DNA of 64,000 bases from Cunninghamia lanceolata (lineage: Eukaryota > Streptophyta > Pinopsida > Cupressales > Cupressaceae). Positions within the stretch are counted from its first letter, which is position 1. Each line of letters begins with the position of its first letter. The notes beneath the pieces were generated by a model. It was not told the DNA's origin and did no database searches. It was given only the letters and a program-made list of their open reading frames with translations. The position numbers were made by a program, and so were the translations under genes. The stretch is from positions 18,364,501-18,428,500 of the forward strand of contig BSBN01000888.1 of NCBI GenBank assembly GCA_027924645.1, written 5' to 3'. Of the stretch, positions 46,052-58,434 are shown piece by piece.

Positions 46052-46330
46052 TGGTTTTGCAAGGCTACCTATAATTTTTTGTTTCTGTAGCAAGTGAAAA
46101 TTTTGTAATAGTTGCTATGGGGCACATAAGCTACACTTTTTTGTATTAACATTTACAATTCTCACTGGATTGACTCATCATTTTAAATCTGCTTTGTAAT
46201 TAAAAGGCTACAACTGGAGGTTTTCTTTGCCAATTCTTTCCTAACGGTATGCCTCTCTGAAACTGGCATTTTGTATTTCTTTTTTAATTTAATATGATTT
46301 TAGTGGCTTTGCCACTTTTTAAAAAAAAAA
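46052..46330 (+). mobile_element. LINE 3' UTR and poly(A)
   Basis: Contains the family-specific 3' end shared with 340-470 (ggttttctttgcc, ggcattttgta, agtggctttgccactttt) and an A-tail from about 46,321. The conserved TGGCNNNGCCA-type palindrome (gtggctttgccac) next to the tail could form a small hairpin that the LINE RT recognises; the other copy keeps it with a change (gtggctctgccac). Confidence 0.8.
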
Positions 46331-46347
46331 AACATAATTATAGAAAT

Positions 46348-47950
46348 AGTCACTGTCAGGCCATACTTATAAAACAAAAATTTGCAGAGATGTTGTCATA
46401 GTACATTTTACTAAAAATTGAATGATAATGGATATAGTAGAAATAGGTACCCATTTCTATTTATAATGTGAACACATTACTTTGTAGAATACGTGCATGT
46501 TTTGGAGATGGTACGTGTTCCATAAAATTTTAAATTTGAAACATGTGGTTTTGCTTTGGTTTTAGGCATGGAAACCCAACCCTCATCCCTAGAGCTACAA
46601 GTACAATGACGTGTTAAGAACAAGAATAAAAACTAAATTTAGCAATATGGATAATGACTTTTTCTTTCAAAAGTTTTGGATTAAATTACAACCCATTATA
46701 GATTATAATCTCTAGTTTTCAAATATGTAATTTTTTTTACTATCAGATTTATTTTTTTATTTATTAATTAATTTTTAAACAAAGGGGCTCATAAAATTGA
46801 AATGACATATATTACTAATTTTTAATAACTTTTGATTTCAATGTTTTTCATAAAAAATTATGCCTAAGCAATCTAAATAGCTATAGACATCTGGAGGAAT
46901 GACATTTATAATATTATGTCCCAAGCATTGGTATAATTGATTAATGATTCATTGAGTTGAAGTTGATTGATTGGATTGATTTAGGTTGATTGATGATTGG
47001 ATTGTAATATTGAAATTGACTGAAGTTGATTCATTTAAACATCATTCTATACACAATGAAAATGTCATTTTGTGCATACACAAGGGGATTTAAAAAATAG
47101 AAATTAGAGCCATTAAAAATATTTATTAAAAATTTAGAAACAAATATCCTGACCAAACTTTAGCATCATAGATGTCTTTCCATAAAAGGAACTAGAAAAT
47201 ACATTTATTTAGCTCAAATTATGTTGGTCGTACACATGCATGTTTCTTCCCAAAACATATGATTTAAAAAACCCACTTTTTTACATCCTATACAAAACCA
47301 ACTTTTATCATCTTGGTATTAGAATACATTAAATATTTGAAAACTAGAAACAAAATCCTATATTTTATATTTTTACACAATATTTATTATTCTATGTGTA
47401 AGTGCTTCAAATTACCACTCTAACTAAGACAAAGTTTGACTTTCAAGAAAAAGACTTCCACTTTTTGGCCAAAAAGTAGACTGAATTTCTTGCACTCACC
47501 CTTATGACAAATTGAATTATAGCTATGAGAGATTCTATGGCAATTCTAAGAGGCCAATTTTAGTTGGGTGTTATTACTAGTTTGTCAATGTTTATGTAAT
47601 AGATGCTTGAGGAGTCATTTATAGTATCAAATTTGTGATTAGAGAATTTGTAGTATCAAATTTGTTTTTAGAGAATTTGTAGATACACGGTGCTATTAAA
47701 TGCTACCAAAATGCTCTTGAATAATAAGATGGTGATATACTCCTATAAAGACTTGCATTGCAAGTGTGTTGTAAAATATTTCAGATTTTCTAACACATCA
47801 TGCAAGTTTTGGAATGTGGGATTTTTCTCTCAAAAGGGTTTTCCTAACGTAGATCACTATGTTATGGTTGCTTTTATTTAATTTGTTTATAATTTTATGA
47901 ATGTGTTTCTATACATTCTATAATAACTTTGGATCTATTTTAATGAAATT
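46348..47950. other. AT-rich flank; simple TTGATTGA repeats
   Basis: No gene seen. Bases ~46,932-47,035 are dominated by variants of gattgattgga. The right part, up to 48,012, probably includes the 5' LTR of the decayed copia that follows, whose left edge was not found. Confidence 0.45.
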
Positions 47951-48012
47951 TGGATAATCCTCCTCTCCAGGTTAGTGTAGGAAATTGTTGTAGCACAACT
48001 TGCTTCATTACA

Positions 48013-50140
48013 AATTGTATTAGAGCTTGATCACCTTTGGTTGTAGTTATTGGGTAGAGGGTTATTTAAGCTAATCTAGTTTGAGTGGGAGCTTGTGTAG
48101 AAATAAAAACCTTGTGATCTTTATTGTAGGAAGTAAAGATAGCAAGCACATCTCGGAGGACTGAGGTTGAAAATTTTTTGGGCATGAACTTTTAGATGTG
48201 GAAGTTGAAAATGGAAGATCTCTTAAAAAATCATGATCTATGGGATGTTAAACTGATACAAAAGTTTAGAGACCTATGAATGTTAATTTGACTACTTAAT
48301 ATGTTGTTATAGACCATAAAGCATAAAGGGTCTAATTAGTTTATGTCTTATAGATTATGTACTAATCAATGTCCTTGAACAACCCACCATGAATTAGTTA
48401 TGGAAGAAATTTGGTGAGATATATCAAGATAAATATTTGGTGAACAAAAAATTCCTAAGGAATCAATGTAAAGATGGCTGAAGAGAAGAGAAGAGATGTA
48501 AAACATTGTTGTGTTGATTGTTAGACTTGTAAGATAGCCTTGTCATGGCTATTGGGAGAACTTCTATTGTTTTAAAAGTAGAGGATGCTATTGGTTCTTT
48601 GCTTTCTGAATAAATGAGTAACGGCTCTATAGATGCCAATGAGACTTTAAGTGTTCATGTAAGACCTAAAGAAAGATTCAAGAGGAATGATAAGCAGTGT
48701 GACAAATCTCAATCCAAGTCCAACGGGAGATCAAAATCCCTTGGAAAGTCCAAGGAAATATGTTAGAAGTATGGAAAACCTAGTCACTTTTGAAAGGGCT
48801 ACAAATAAGAAAAGGGAAAGAAGAAGAAGAAGTATGATTCTAATTTTGAGTTAAATAAGGAAGATGTTGATGTGTTCATTATATCCTTGGCCACTCATGC
48901 ATATAAGAATAAATGGTCAAGATTGAATAAATACATTTTTTCTCATGACCACTAATAGTCACTAGTTTAGTACGTATGGTTGGTTTCTACCTAGCTAAGG
49001 GTGCTCTGTATATCAAATTAAATTTACCTACAGAAAAGACTATGTTATGGCACCAAGGACTTGGCTATATAGGAGAGAAGGGTCTATGTACAATGAAAAA
49101 TAGAAAACTTATTGATGTCTTGGTCAACTGTAATCTCGATTATAATTTCAATGAACATTGTATTTATGGTAAGAGAAACAATGTTTAGTTTTACTCGAAT
49201 TATCACAAGTCATCTGATATGTTGGATATTATTCATTTTGATGTATTTGGTCATCTTGATATTCCTCTAATTGCTAATTCTACATATTATTTTACATTTT
49301 ATTGATTATTATACGATAAGGACATGGGTATATTTTCTAAAGAGTAAATATGAAGTTTTAAATCATTTTAAAAAATTTAAAGAAATGGTACAGTTGTAGA
49401 TTGAAAATATAAAAGAAATGTTTAAGAACTAACAATGGAGGTGAGTTTTGTTGTATATAAATTTCAATAGATTCTACAAAGATTACAATATTTTGAGATA
49501 GAAGACAACTCCATTTCCATTTTCTACTCAATAGAATGGAGTTACAAAATAAATGTACAAGATGTCAATGGAAAAGTCTATGAGTGTACTTACTAGTGTT
49601 GGTCTAGAACAAAATTTTTTGGTTAAACATGTATCCATTGCCTTCTACAGGTTAAATAGGTCTCCTACATCAGCACTTGTGCATAGGACACGTATGAAGG
49701 CATTATCAGGTCATAAGCCTTCACTAAGAAATCTAATAGTTTTTGGTAGTGATGCATATGCACATGTGCCTAACCAGAAGTGAACAAAGCTAGAGAACAA
49801 GTTTGTTAAGTGTATAATCATTGGGTATACCTACATTATTAAAGAATACAAGCTTTGGGATCTAGTTGCATAGAAGGTTATTTATATTTGGGTGTCCTAT
49901 GGAAGATTGGAGATGTACATTTGTTTTGAATACTAACACCAATAAATAGAGATTTGTACAAGAGATATTAGGCATGAATGATGTTGTTTTAGAAGATAGA
50001 CATGGATGAAGAAATGGTAGAACTAAATATGAATGATACATGGGACATTGTAGATTCCCTAATGGAAATTAACCTATTGGATCCAAGTGGGTGTTTAAAA
50101 AGAAGATTGATTTAGATGGTAGTATTGAGAAATATAAAGC
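48013..50140 (+). pseudogene. decayed copia gag-pol (element F), truncated by insertion
   Basis: A degenerate primer site (AATTGTATTAGAGCTTGATC) follows an LTR-like end ...TTCATTACA at 48,012. Then come: gag pieces (48,150-48,260); a ruined zinc knuckle (C-stop-KYGKPSHF, ~48,765); the pre-integrase module LWHQGLGYIGEKGLCTMKNR and EHCIYGKRNNV (49,040-49,185); integrase pieces (SSDMLDIIHFDVFG, then SVLTSVGLEQNFLVKHVSIA, LNRSPTSAL, 49,200-49,783); and the RT start LNMNDTWDIV ... GSKWVFKKKIDLDGSIEKYK (~50,020-50,140). It ends abruptly at 50,140, where the LTR of element D begins in RT. The remainder was not found to the right. Confidence 0.8.
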
Positions 50141-51587
50141 TATTGGAATTAGGGTAGACAACTGAGGGGGGGTAAATCAGCTATCACAAATCTTTATCTT
50201 TTGCTCCATTTAATCTTCTTTAACATTTACAAACAAATTAATGATATAACCACAAAATCATGAATCAACAACACAAAAGAAAATCCATAATCAACACACA
50301 TAACACAAGGATTTTTACATGGAAACTCGGTTAAGGGAAAAACCATGGTGGGGGTTAACCCACAAGATTTATTCTCTATTAAGAGAATGGAAAATGGGAA
50401 GGCACTTGCCTTCGGGCACACTGCCCAGAGCTCACTACTTAAAGGAGGCTCACTACCTACAAAAACATTTACAATGTTAGCACTTAAAGATTAAACTAAG
50501 AAACAACATCTTCTTCATGCAAGGTTCAGTTCCATGGAAGCGCACAACACCTCTGCTCTACCCCCACTAACTTCTTTGCTACATCCACATATTCACTACT
50601 TTTTTTCTCTTCCATGACTTCACAACACTTATTTATACATGTCATCGACTTTGGAATGAACATCAAAGTCGGCCAAATAATCATCTATCTAGAACATTCT
50701 CCAAGATAAACATTTCAAGAAATTACAATCACAAGACTTAATATGCTACATGCGAACCACTACACTATTGGCCAAACATAACTATGACTCAAATCTTCCT
50801 TGAACATCATGCCACACTCCATAAAACTTCTAGTAGACTATCCACAACATGCACCATGCATCCGGTTGGCCAAGACTAGGAAGAAAAGTAACACCCAAGG
50901 AGAAATCTTCATCCAAGAGCTCAATCCTCAATGTGGACCATCAACACAAAAGGTACCCAATTTAGAGACCACCACAAGCACAATGAAATCAATAGGAACA
51001 ACTGCACCACCTCAAATCACCAGAAACACTTGCACCTTCATATGGGAACTCAAGAACACCAACTGTCATGATTGTCACACTAGAAATATTGCTTGTGAAC
51101 CTCCAAACCATGAACCAGTTGAGTTGAGGATACACACTGACATCCCAAACACACCTCTAGATTCATAGATTATAATATTCCAATGCGGATCAATCCAAAC
51201 CAAATTTCTATCACTCTTTCACCTCTAAACAACTACAAAACCTAGTTCTACTCAGATGGCCATAACTTTACCAATTCTCCACGCAGAACTCTCAAATTTT
51301 GACTAGAGGAAGTTTAGACAATCCTCTATAAACCCTTTAATCCACAGACTCTAATCTTCTTCTTACTGGGAATGTAGAGCAAACTACTTTACTAAACTGC
51401 ACTGTCTTCACCGTCTCTGACAGAGAGATATGTTACTCACTTCTTTCTTCCAGAGAGGCTAATTTTCTCAATATCCTCAACACACAAGTCTTCTAAACAA
51501 GCAATAGAATAAGATACAGTTGACACTAATGACAACAAGGATATGTTGATATCAATGACAACACCGATTAGGTACATATTTGCAACA
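50141..51587 (-). repeat. left (3') LTR of element D
   Basis: About 1,447 bp. The plus-strand left edge (TATTGGAATTAGGGTAGACAACTG) matches the right LTR edge at 61,716, and the right edge (GCAACA at 51,587) matches the LTR start of element A reverse-complemented. A TATA-type TATAAATA lies on the minus strand near 50,630-50,640. The text ATGGTGGGGGTTAACCCACA is shared with 61,921-61,940. Confidence 0.8.
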
Positions 51588-51942
51588 ATCTATCCCTTTC
51601 TCATTGATGGCAACATATGATGTAAAAATCTTGTTCAACCATCAAGACAATAACTTCTCCCCCTTTCTCTTATCACACCTACAACCACTTTCTTCATTGC
51701 TCCCCTTTCACCAGGAACTAATCACTTCCATCCAAGTTTTTCACATGACTTCTCTCCCCCTTTGACATCAATGGCAAAGGGCACATATTTGCAATCATCT
51801 CTCACCCTTTTTGTTTCTTAGACAAAACCAAACTGAACTCAGAGCATGTTGACTACTCCCTTTGAGTAGCATCCCCTTAACACCAATCTGAATCACTAGA
51901 TATGACTATGAGTTCCACTAGACTGATGCACACTAGTGGACC

Positions 51943-52860
51943 TTAGTTCTGAATAGGAGAGGTAATCACCCGTAGCTTCCCTCTGAGATACTCAAAAATT
52001 TCCTTAAGTAGAAGCTTAGTGAAGATATCTGCAATCTAATCTTTTGAAGAAACAAACTCCAATCTGACTTCATTCTCATTTACCTTCTCTCTCGCAAAAT
52101 GAAACTTGATGGATATATGCTTTGTCTTTGAATGCAACACCAAATTCTTTGAAATGTTTATTGCCCTTGAATTATCATAGAAGATTGTAATAGGCTCTTC
52201 AAACACAATTATGATATCCTTCAACATTTGGTTCATCCACAAAACTTGAGTACAATTGCTTGCTGCTACTTTATACTCTGCCTCTGCAGTAGATAGAGAA
52301 ATTGCCTCCTATTTTTTTCTCAACCAAGAAACCAATCTCTTACTCAAGAAAAATGCACTACAACTAGTAATTTTCCTGTCATCCACATCTCCTACCCAAT
52401 CAACATCTGTATATGCATGAAGAGTGAAGTCATCACCCTCAAGATACCATAAGCCATAATCAAATGTTCCCTTCAAATATATAAAAATTCTTTTGACTGC
52501 TACAACATGAGATTCTATAGGATCAGCTTGAAATCTAGCAACAAGGCCAACCACATTCATAATATCAAGTCTAGTTTGAGTCAGATAAATCAGTCCTCTA
52601 ATCATTGATCTATACCTTTTCTAATTTGCCTTAGGAGAATCATCATCTTTACTCAACTTGCATCAGGTTATCATAGGAGTATTCATTGGTTTTGAATCCT
52701 CCATTCCAAACTTTTTCAACAACTCTTTCACATACTTAGACTGAGATATGAAGATGCCTTTTTCTAACTAAATGATTTGTAGACCTAAGAAGAAGTTCAT
52801 TTCACCAAGCATGGACATCTCAAATTCACTTTGCATCTAATCAGAAAATTTTTTACACAT
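51943..52860 (-). pseudogene. element D pol: RT C-terminus and RNase H
   Basis: Read on the minus strand: RT end with [22 protein letters not shown] text and [20 protein letters not shown] (~52,650-52,850); IRGLIYLTQTRLDIMNVVGL and DYGLWYLEGDDFTLHAYTDV (52,330-52,605); then MWMNQMLKDIIIVFEEPITI and CDNS-like YDNSRAINISKNL (52,036-52,242); ending LLLKEIFEYLRGKLRVI with a TAA at 51,943-51,945. The RNase H second block is interrupted by a stop near 52,310. Clearly orthologous in order to element A residues ~1,070-1,384. Confidence 0.85.
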
Positions 52861-53197
52861 TGCTATGCCCTTAATATTGGTGTATATTGGCTTATGAATA
52901 GTCCTCTTGTGGATATCTTAACTCCTAATTAAGTCATGTTATCATTATAATTATATTATTATTTAGTTAGATAGGTTGGACTAGGTCTTATCTAGGGGTG
53001 TGTCTATTCTTTCTAAGCATAATTAGGTATATATAGGAGGATGTGAGTCTTATTTCATCATCATATTGTGAAGTGTGTTCTCATTGGAGATATTTGGAGG
53101 TTACCCCCTCGAAGTGGCCTATTATTCTTAGTTATTATCAAGTATTTGTAGAATATGGCATATCATCTTCTTCCATTGTGCAAGTTATTTCATTACA

Positions 53198-53710
53198 AGT
53201 GGTATCAAAGCATGATCTTGGCACCGTAGAGGCAAGGTTTTTTCTCAAATTGGAGGCAATTTTGGGAAGAGCATAACTTTCAAATTTTAGAGATTTTATT
53301 TAAATATTTTTAAAGGGTTTTTGAAGACCATATTAGAGAAGCTACAGTCCAGATTTTAGAGGAAATGGAGTAGAATTGAGCAAATTATTGCAGAATTATG
53401 ATTTCTACACAATTTATTTGGGATCTACATAGCTCTCATATCTGACTGAATTATAGCTTAATTTTTATTGGGTTTTTAAAGACATACCAATGGAGACTAT
53501 AGTCCAAAAGTTAGATAAATTGGAGTAGAAATAAGTGAGTTATTGCAAACTTAGTGTTTCCACAAAATTTGCTCTCAAGGTTGTAAATCTATGTATTTCT
53601 TGGAGATTTTTCTGGGTGAGAGACATTTTGACCCTAGTAAGTTACACTAAAAATCTAAGATAATTTAGGTTTCATTTGTGTAATTTATTTCAAAATTATT
53701 GGTTCCAATC
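53198..53710 (+). promoter_or_regulatory. primer-binding site and leader of element E
   Basis: TGGTATCAAAGCATGATC begins at 53,200, two bases after the LTR, complementary to a Met-type tRNA end. The following ~500 bases are an untranslated leader up to the gag ATG at 53,711, with no other feature seen. Confidence 0.8.
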
Positions 53711-56700
53711 ATGACGGGGCCTGTAACAAGGGGAAAAAAGAATCTTGTCACACTGGGGAAGACTCCTGATAAGGACGGGGTAACAATAGAGGATACTAAT
53801 CATAATGAGGAAATAATTAAGGTCAAGGAAGACATTTCCTTAATTAAGGTTGATATGTGTGACCTAAGAGGAGATCTATCAGATATACGAAGCATCTTAA
53901 GTGCCTATATGAATGAACCAAGAAAGGAGTTCTCAAGTAACCAAGGTGAAACCTCCAAGTTGGCTAATACTGACACAAATTTTAATGCTCCTATAGTATC
54001 TAGGAATTTTTTTCCAAAGGTGGATATGCGCAAGTTTGATGGCAAGGATCCTTTAACATGGATAAACCAAATGGAGATTTTTTTTTAAGTACATCAAATC
54101 CCATATGGACAAAAGGTCACAATGGCTTCCCTATATCTAGAACTAGATCAATTCATTTGGTATCGTTGGCTTTGTACTCATCAAAGGAAAAAAGGTCTCA
54201 CCATCTCATTATCAATTTTTACAGAGGAACTCCAAGCACAATATATTAATAGTGTAATAGACAACTTCTTCAACTAGGTTGCTAAACTTCAACAAATAGG
54301 ATTAGTTAAGGATTATATTCAAAAATTCTAAAATCATTCCTTAAGAGTGGATACAATTATAGAGGAGAACTTGAATGATTTATTCTTGGGTGGTCTCAAG
54401 GATCACATTCAACATAAGGTACACATGTTTAGTCCTAGCTCGGTAAATGAGTCTTTTATCTTGGCATGCAAGGTAGAGGAGAAGTATTTGATTCCTAAGA
54501 AGAAAGGGGCTAATGTGACAAGAATATTCAACACATTCTCTTCCTCAACCTACTAGGTTGACTCCACAAGAAATTAAGGAGAAAAGACCAAAAGGCTTGT
54601 GATAACAAATACAGTTGAGGACATAAATGTAGTGAAAAGAATTTGTTCTATATTGAAGGTCCAAGTGAGGAAGAAGGGGAGGGTAGGGAGTCAAGTGGGG
54701 AATCACATTATTCTCAACCAATCATTTCTTGTCATGCACTCTCAGGTTTCAGTGCATTACAAACTCTCAAGGTAGTGGTTTTCTTAAAGAAGCAGAAAGT
54801 AACATTGTTGATCAACTCAGGTAGTACTCATAATTTCATCAACAAAAAGTTGGCAACTCATTTAAATTGTTTTATATATCCACCCCTAGAGTTTCAGGTT
54901 TGGATTACAAATGGTGGTATAGTTAGTTGTTCGGGGAAGTGTCATAGCATTAAATTATCCATGGGAGATTATCAACTTGATACCCCAATGTATGTGATAT
55001 CCATGGGTGCAATGGATATTGTTTTGGGAGTACAATGGCTTACTACATTGGGAACAATTGAGATGAACTTCCAAGAACTATTCATGAGATTTCAATCAGA
55101 AGGAAAGGTAGTAGAGCTAAGGGGGTTGAAAGAAAAATCCGCACAGCTGGTAAGCTCTCATCAAATGCAAAATTTGCTTAAGAAAGGAGCAGATGGATTT
55201 GTGGCCCAACCATGTTCATTAGAAGTCTCTCAATCTAATGCTCCTACTCATCTAGATTTACAGGCAATAAATGATCATCACTCAATGGTTCTTGGAGATA
55301 TGCCTAAAGGACTTCTTCCTAAGAGGGATCATGTTCATGCCATACAACTGGTTCCAGGGAGCCAACCACGGAACATCAAGCCTTATAGATACCCACAAAT
55401 ACAAAAAAGTGAGATAGAAAAAATTGTTGAGATGCTAGAGGCAGGAATTATCAGGCATAGCCAAAGTGATTACTCCTCACCTATGGTGATGGTGCACAAG
55501 AAGGATGAAACTTGGTGCATGTGTCTAGATTATAGAGTGCTCAACGTGTACACCATTAAAGATAAGTTTCCTATTCCGGTCATTGATGATTTGCTAGATG
55601 AATTGAATGGAGCTATGTATTTTACCAAGTTAGATCTTAGATCTGGTTATCATCAAATTCAGATTAAGGAGGAAGATATTTGTAAGACAACATTTCAAAC
55701 TCATGAGGGTAATTGTGAATTTTTGGTGATGCCATTCAGTCTTACAATGGACCATCTAGATTCCAAAGTTTGATGAATTCCATTTTTAAGAAGTTCTTGA
55801 GAAAATTTGTGTTAGTGTTCTTTGATGATTTATTGATTTATAGAAAGACTTGGGAAGAACATTTACAACATGTAGATTAAGCATTACAATTATTGAAGAT
55901 CATCAACTCTACGCTAAGCCATTAAATTATGTTTTTTGTCTTAAGGAGGTGGATTATTTGGGATACATAGTTTCACATGAAGGAGTAAAGGTGGACCCTA
56001 ACAAAATTAAAGCTATCATGGAATGACCTATTTGAAAAACCATTAAGAAACTGAGGGGTTTATTTGGATTGACAAGGTACTATAGAAGAATTGTGAAGCA
56101 TTATGGTAGTATAGCAGCACACCTCACCACTCTACTGAAGAAGGATTCCTTTCATTGGAATGAGTCCGCTAATGCAACATTTGAGAAATTGAAGGAGGCT
56201 ATGTGTACAACTCCAGTGCTTGCCACTCTAGACTTCACCAAGGAATTCATTGTGGAATGTGATGCTTTTGGAAATGGGATAGGAGTAGTTCTCATGCAAG
56301 AAGGTTAACAAATTGCTTTTGAGAGTCGTCAATTAAAGGGTAAGAATCAACTCAAACCTATTTATGAGAAGGAAATTCTAGTGATCCTTCATATAGTTAA
56401 ACAATGGAGGCCTTATCTGATGGGTCGACACTTCAAGGTTAACACAGATCATGATAGCCTAAAATATTTTTTGGAACAAAGATAATCCTCTGAAGAGAAA
56501 CAAAAATGGTTCACTAAGATCTTGGGATGTGACTTTGAGATTGTATATAAGAAAGGGAAGGAAAATATTGTGGTAGATGCACTTTCTACGAACGATGAGA
56601 AAGATAAAGCCTTATTATGTGCTCTTTCAATATTACAAGCAAATTGTGTGGAAGAAGCCAAAGTAGAGTGGCAAAATGATGTTACAACAAGTAATCTCAT

Positions 56701-58090
56701 CCAACAATTAAAAAGTGATCCTAGTAGTTTACATAAATTTTATTTGAAGGGGGATACTCTTTGGTATAAAGAGCACTTGTATCTCTTACAAGAATTCCTC
56801 TCTTAAACACAAGATTCTCACAGAGCTACATGAATCCCCAGTTGGTGGTCATCCAAGATTTTTAAAGACATATCATCAGGTCAAGCAAGATTTGTTTTGG
56901 GAAGGGCTAAAAGGTGATGTTCAAAAAGTTGTGGCTGAATGTTTGATTTGTCAAAGAAATAAGGGGGAGACAATTAAGACACCAGGTCTCTTGCAGCCCT
57001 TATCTATTCCTTGCTAGCATTGGGAAGAGGTATCCATGGACTTCATCATAGGGCTTCCCAAATCTAAAGGTCATAGTGTCATCATGGTAGTAGTAGATCG
57101 CCTCACTAAATATACACATTTTATTGCATTATCACATCCTTTTATAGCAAGTGCAATGGAAAATTTTTTTTTGAAGAATATCCAAAAGCTACATGGTACA
57201 CCTAAGGCTATTGTCAGTGATCATGATCCTATCTTTACTAGTCACTTTTGGAAAGATTTATTCTCATTTTTGGGTACTTAATTGGCTCATAGTTCTTCAT
57301 ACCACCCTCAATCAGATTGGCAAACTAAGGTTGTTAATAAGTGTTTGGAAGGATATCTATGCATTTCACTTTAGAGAAACAGTCTCAATGGGTAGATTAG
57401 CTATCACTTGCAGAATGGTGGTATAACACTTCTTTTCAAAGCTCATAAAACATGTCTCCATTTTTGGCACATTATGGATATCATCCTCCTTCCATCACAT
57501 CATCATTAAAGATGACACCAAGAGTTCAAGTAGTAGAGGACCACTTGCTTCATCAACAATAGGTACTTTTAGGACTCAAGGAGAATTTAGCCATGGCATA
57601 AAATTGAATGAAACAACAGGTGGACCAACATCGTAGTGAAAGAAATTTTGAAGTTGGGGATTGGGTCTTCTTGAGATTACAGCCTTTTAAGCAAATTTCA
57701 CTTAAGAAACAAAAAAGAATAATAAGTTGTCTCGAAGATATTATAGGCCATACCAAATCACACAAAAGATTTGTAGTTATGCCTACAAGCCAGAGTTGAC
57801 ACCAACAACAAAGATACATCAAATTTTTCATGTTTCTTGTTTGAAGAAGGTAATTGGGCATAATATTCCTACTCAAACAGTACTACCAAAGTGTGATGAA
57901 GAAGGAAGAATCATTCTAGAACCAGAGTGCATTCTTTAAACAAGCACGAAGAAGATGAGTAGAACCCTCACTGAGTATCTCATCCAATGGAAGAATTTAC
58001 CAGTTGAAGAGGGCAAATGGGAGGATGAGGAGTTCATTCAAAAGAATCCACACTTGGTTAGCATTGAGGACAATGCTTCTTTGAAGAGTG
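53711..58090 (+). pseudogene. gypsy gag-pol with chromodomain (element E), broken
   Basis: Gag starts at ATG 53,711 (MTGPVTRGKKNL), with RKFDGKDPLTWINQMEIFF near 54,040, then shifts frame; the gag end lies at 54,347-54,556. The protease at ~54,800 reads LINSGSTHNFINK, where Asn replaces the catalytic Asp. RT follows (55,380-55,860): MLEAGIIRHSQSDYSSPMVM, KLDLRSGYHQIQI, then FFDDLLIY. RNase H has TRYYRRIVKHYG and FIVECDAFGNGIGVVL (56,069-56,308). Integrase has MDFIIGLPKSKGHSVIMVVV and DRLTKYTHF (57,036-57,281). The C-terminal chromodomain reads YLIQWKNLPVEEGKWEDEEF (~57,970-58,035), which in chromoviruses steers integration to marked chromatin. At least seven frameshifts or stops are present. 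Confidence 0.88.
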
Positions 58091-58434
58091 GGGCATGCTA
58101 CACCCTTAATATTGCTGTATATTTGGTTATGAATAGTCAGCTTGTGGCTATCTTAACTCCTAATTAAGTCATGTTATCATTATTACATTATTATTTAGTT
58201 AGATAGGTCAGACTAGGTCTTATATAGGGGTGTGTCTATTCATTATAAGAATAATTAGGTATATATAGGAGGATTTGAGTCTTATTTCATCATCATATTG
58301 TGAAGTGTGTTCTCATTCGAGATATTTGGAGGTTGCCCCCTCAAAGTGGCTTGTTATTCTTAGTTATTATCAAGTATTTGTAGAATATGTAATATCATCT
58401 TCTTCCATTGTGCAAGTTATTTCATTACACACCT

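Larger units (their letters stand above)
38932..46330 (+). mobile_element. full-length, mutated LINE with three reading frames
   Basis: About 7.4 kb, bounded by a 15-17 bp target duplication and ending in poly(A). It carries a 5' UTR, ORF1, an endonuclease-RT-RNase H ORF2, a further frame downstream, and a 3' UTR shared with the copy at 1-470. The RNase H domain and overall order place it with plant L1-type elements that carry RNase H. Multiple stops and frameshifts make it inactive. It inserted into DNA next to the minus-strand pseudogene at 36,845-38,600. Confidence 0.92.
52861..58429 (+). mobile_element. Ty3/gypsy chromodomain retrotransposon (element E), decayed
   Basis: Short LTRs at 52,861-53,197 (337 bp) and 58,096-58,429 (334 bp), starting TGCTA and ending CATTACA, differ by about 25 positions (~7.5%). 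Primer site TGGTATCAAAGC at 53,200; polypurine GAAGAGTGGGGCA at 58,083-58,095. Flanking CACAT (52,856-52,860) and CACCT (58,430-58,434) fit a mutated 5 bp target duplication. Gag, protease, RT, RNase H, integrase and a C-terminal chromodomain are all recognisable but frameshifted. Short LTRs plus chromodomain suggest a Reina-type chromovirus, which is an inference. Confidence 0.9.
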
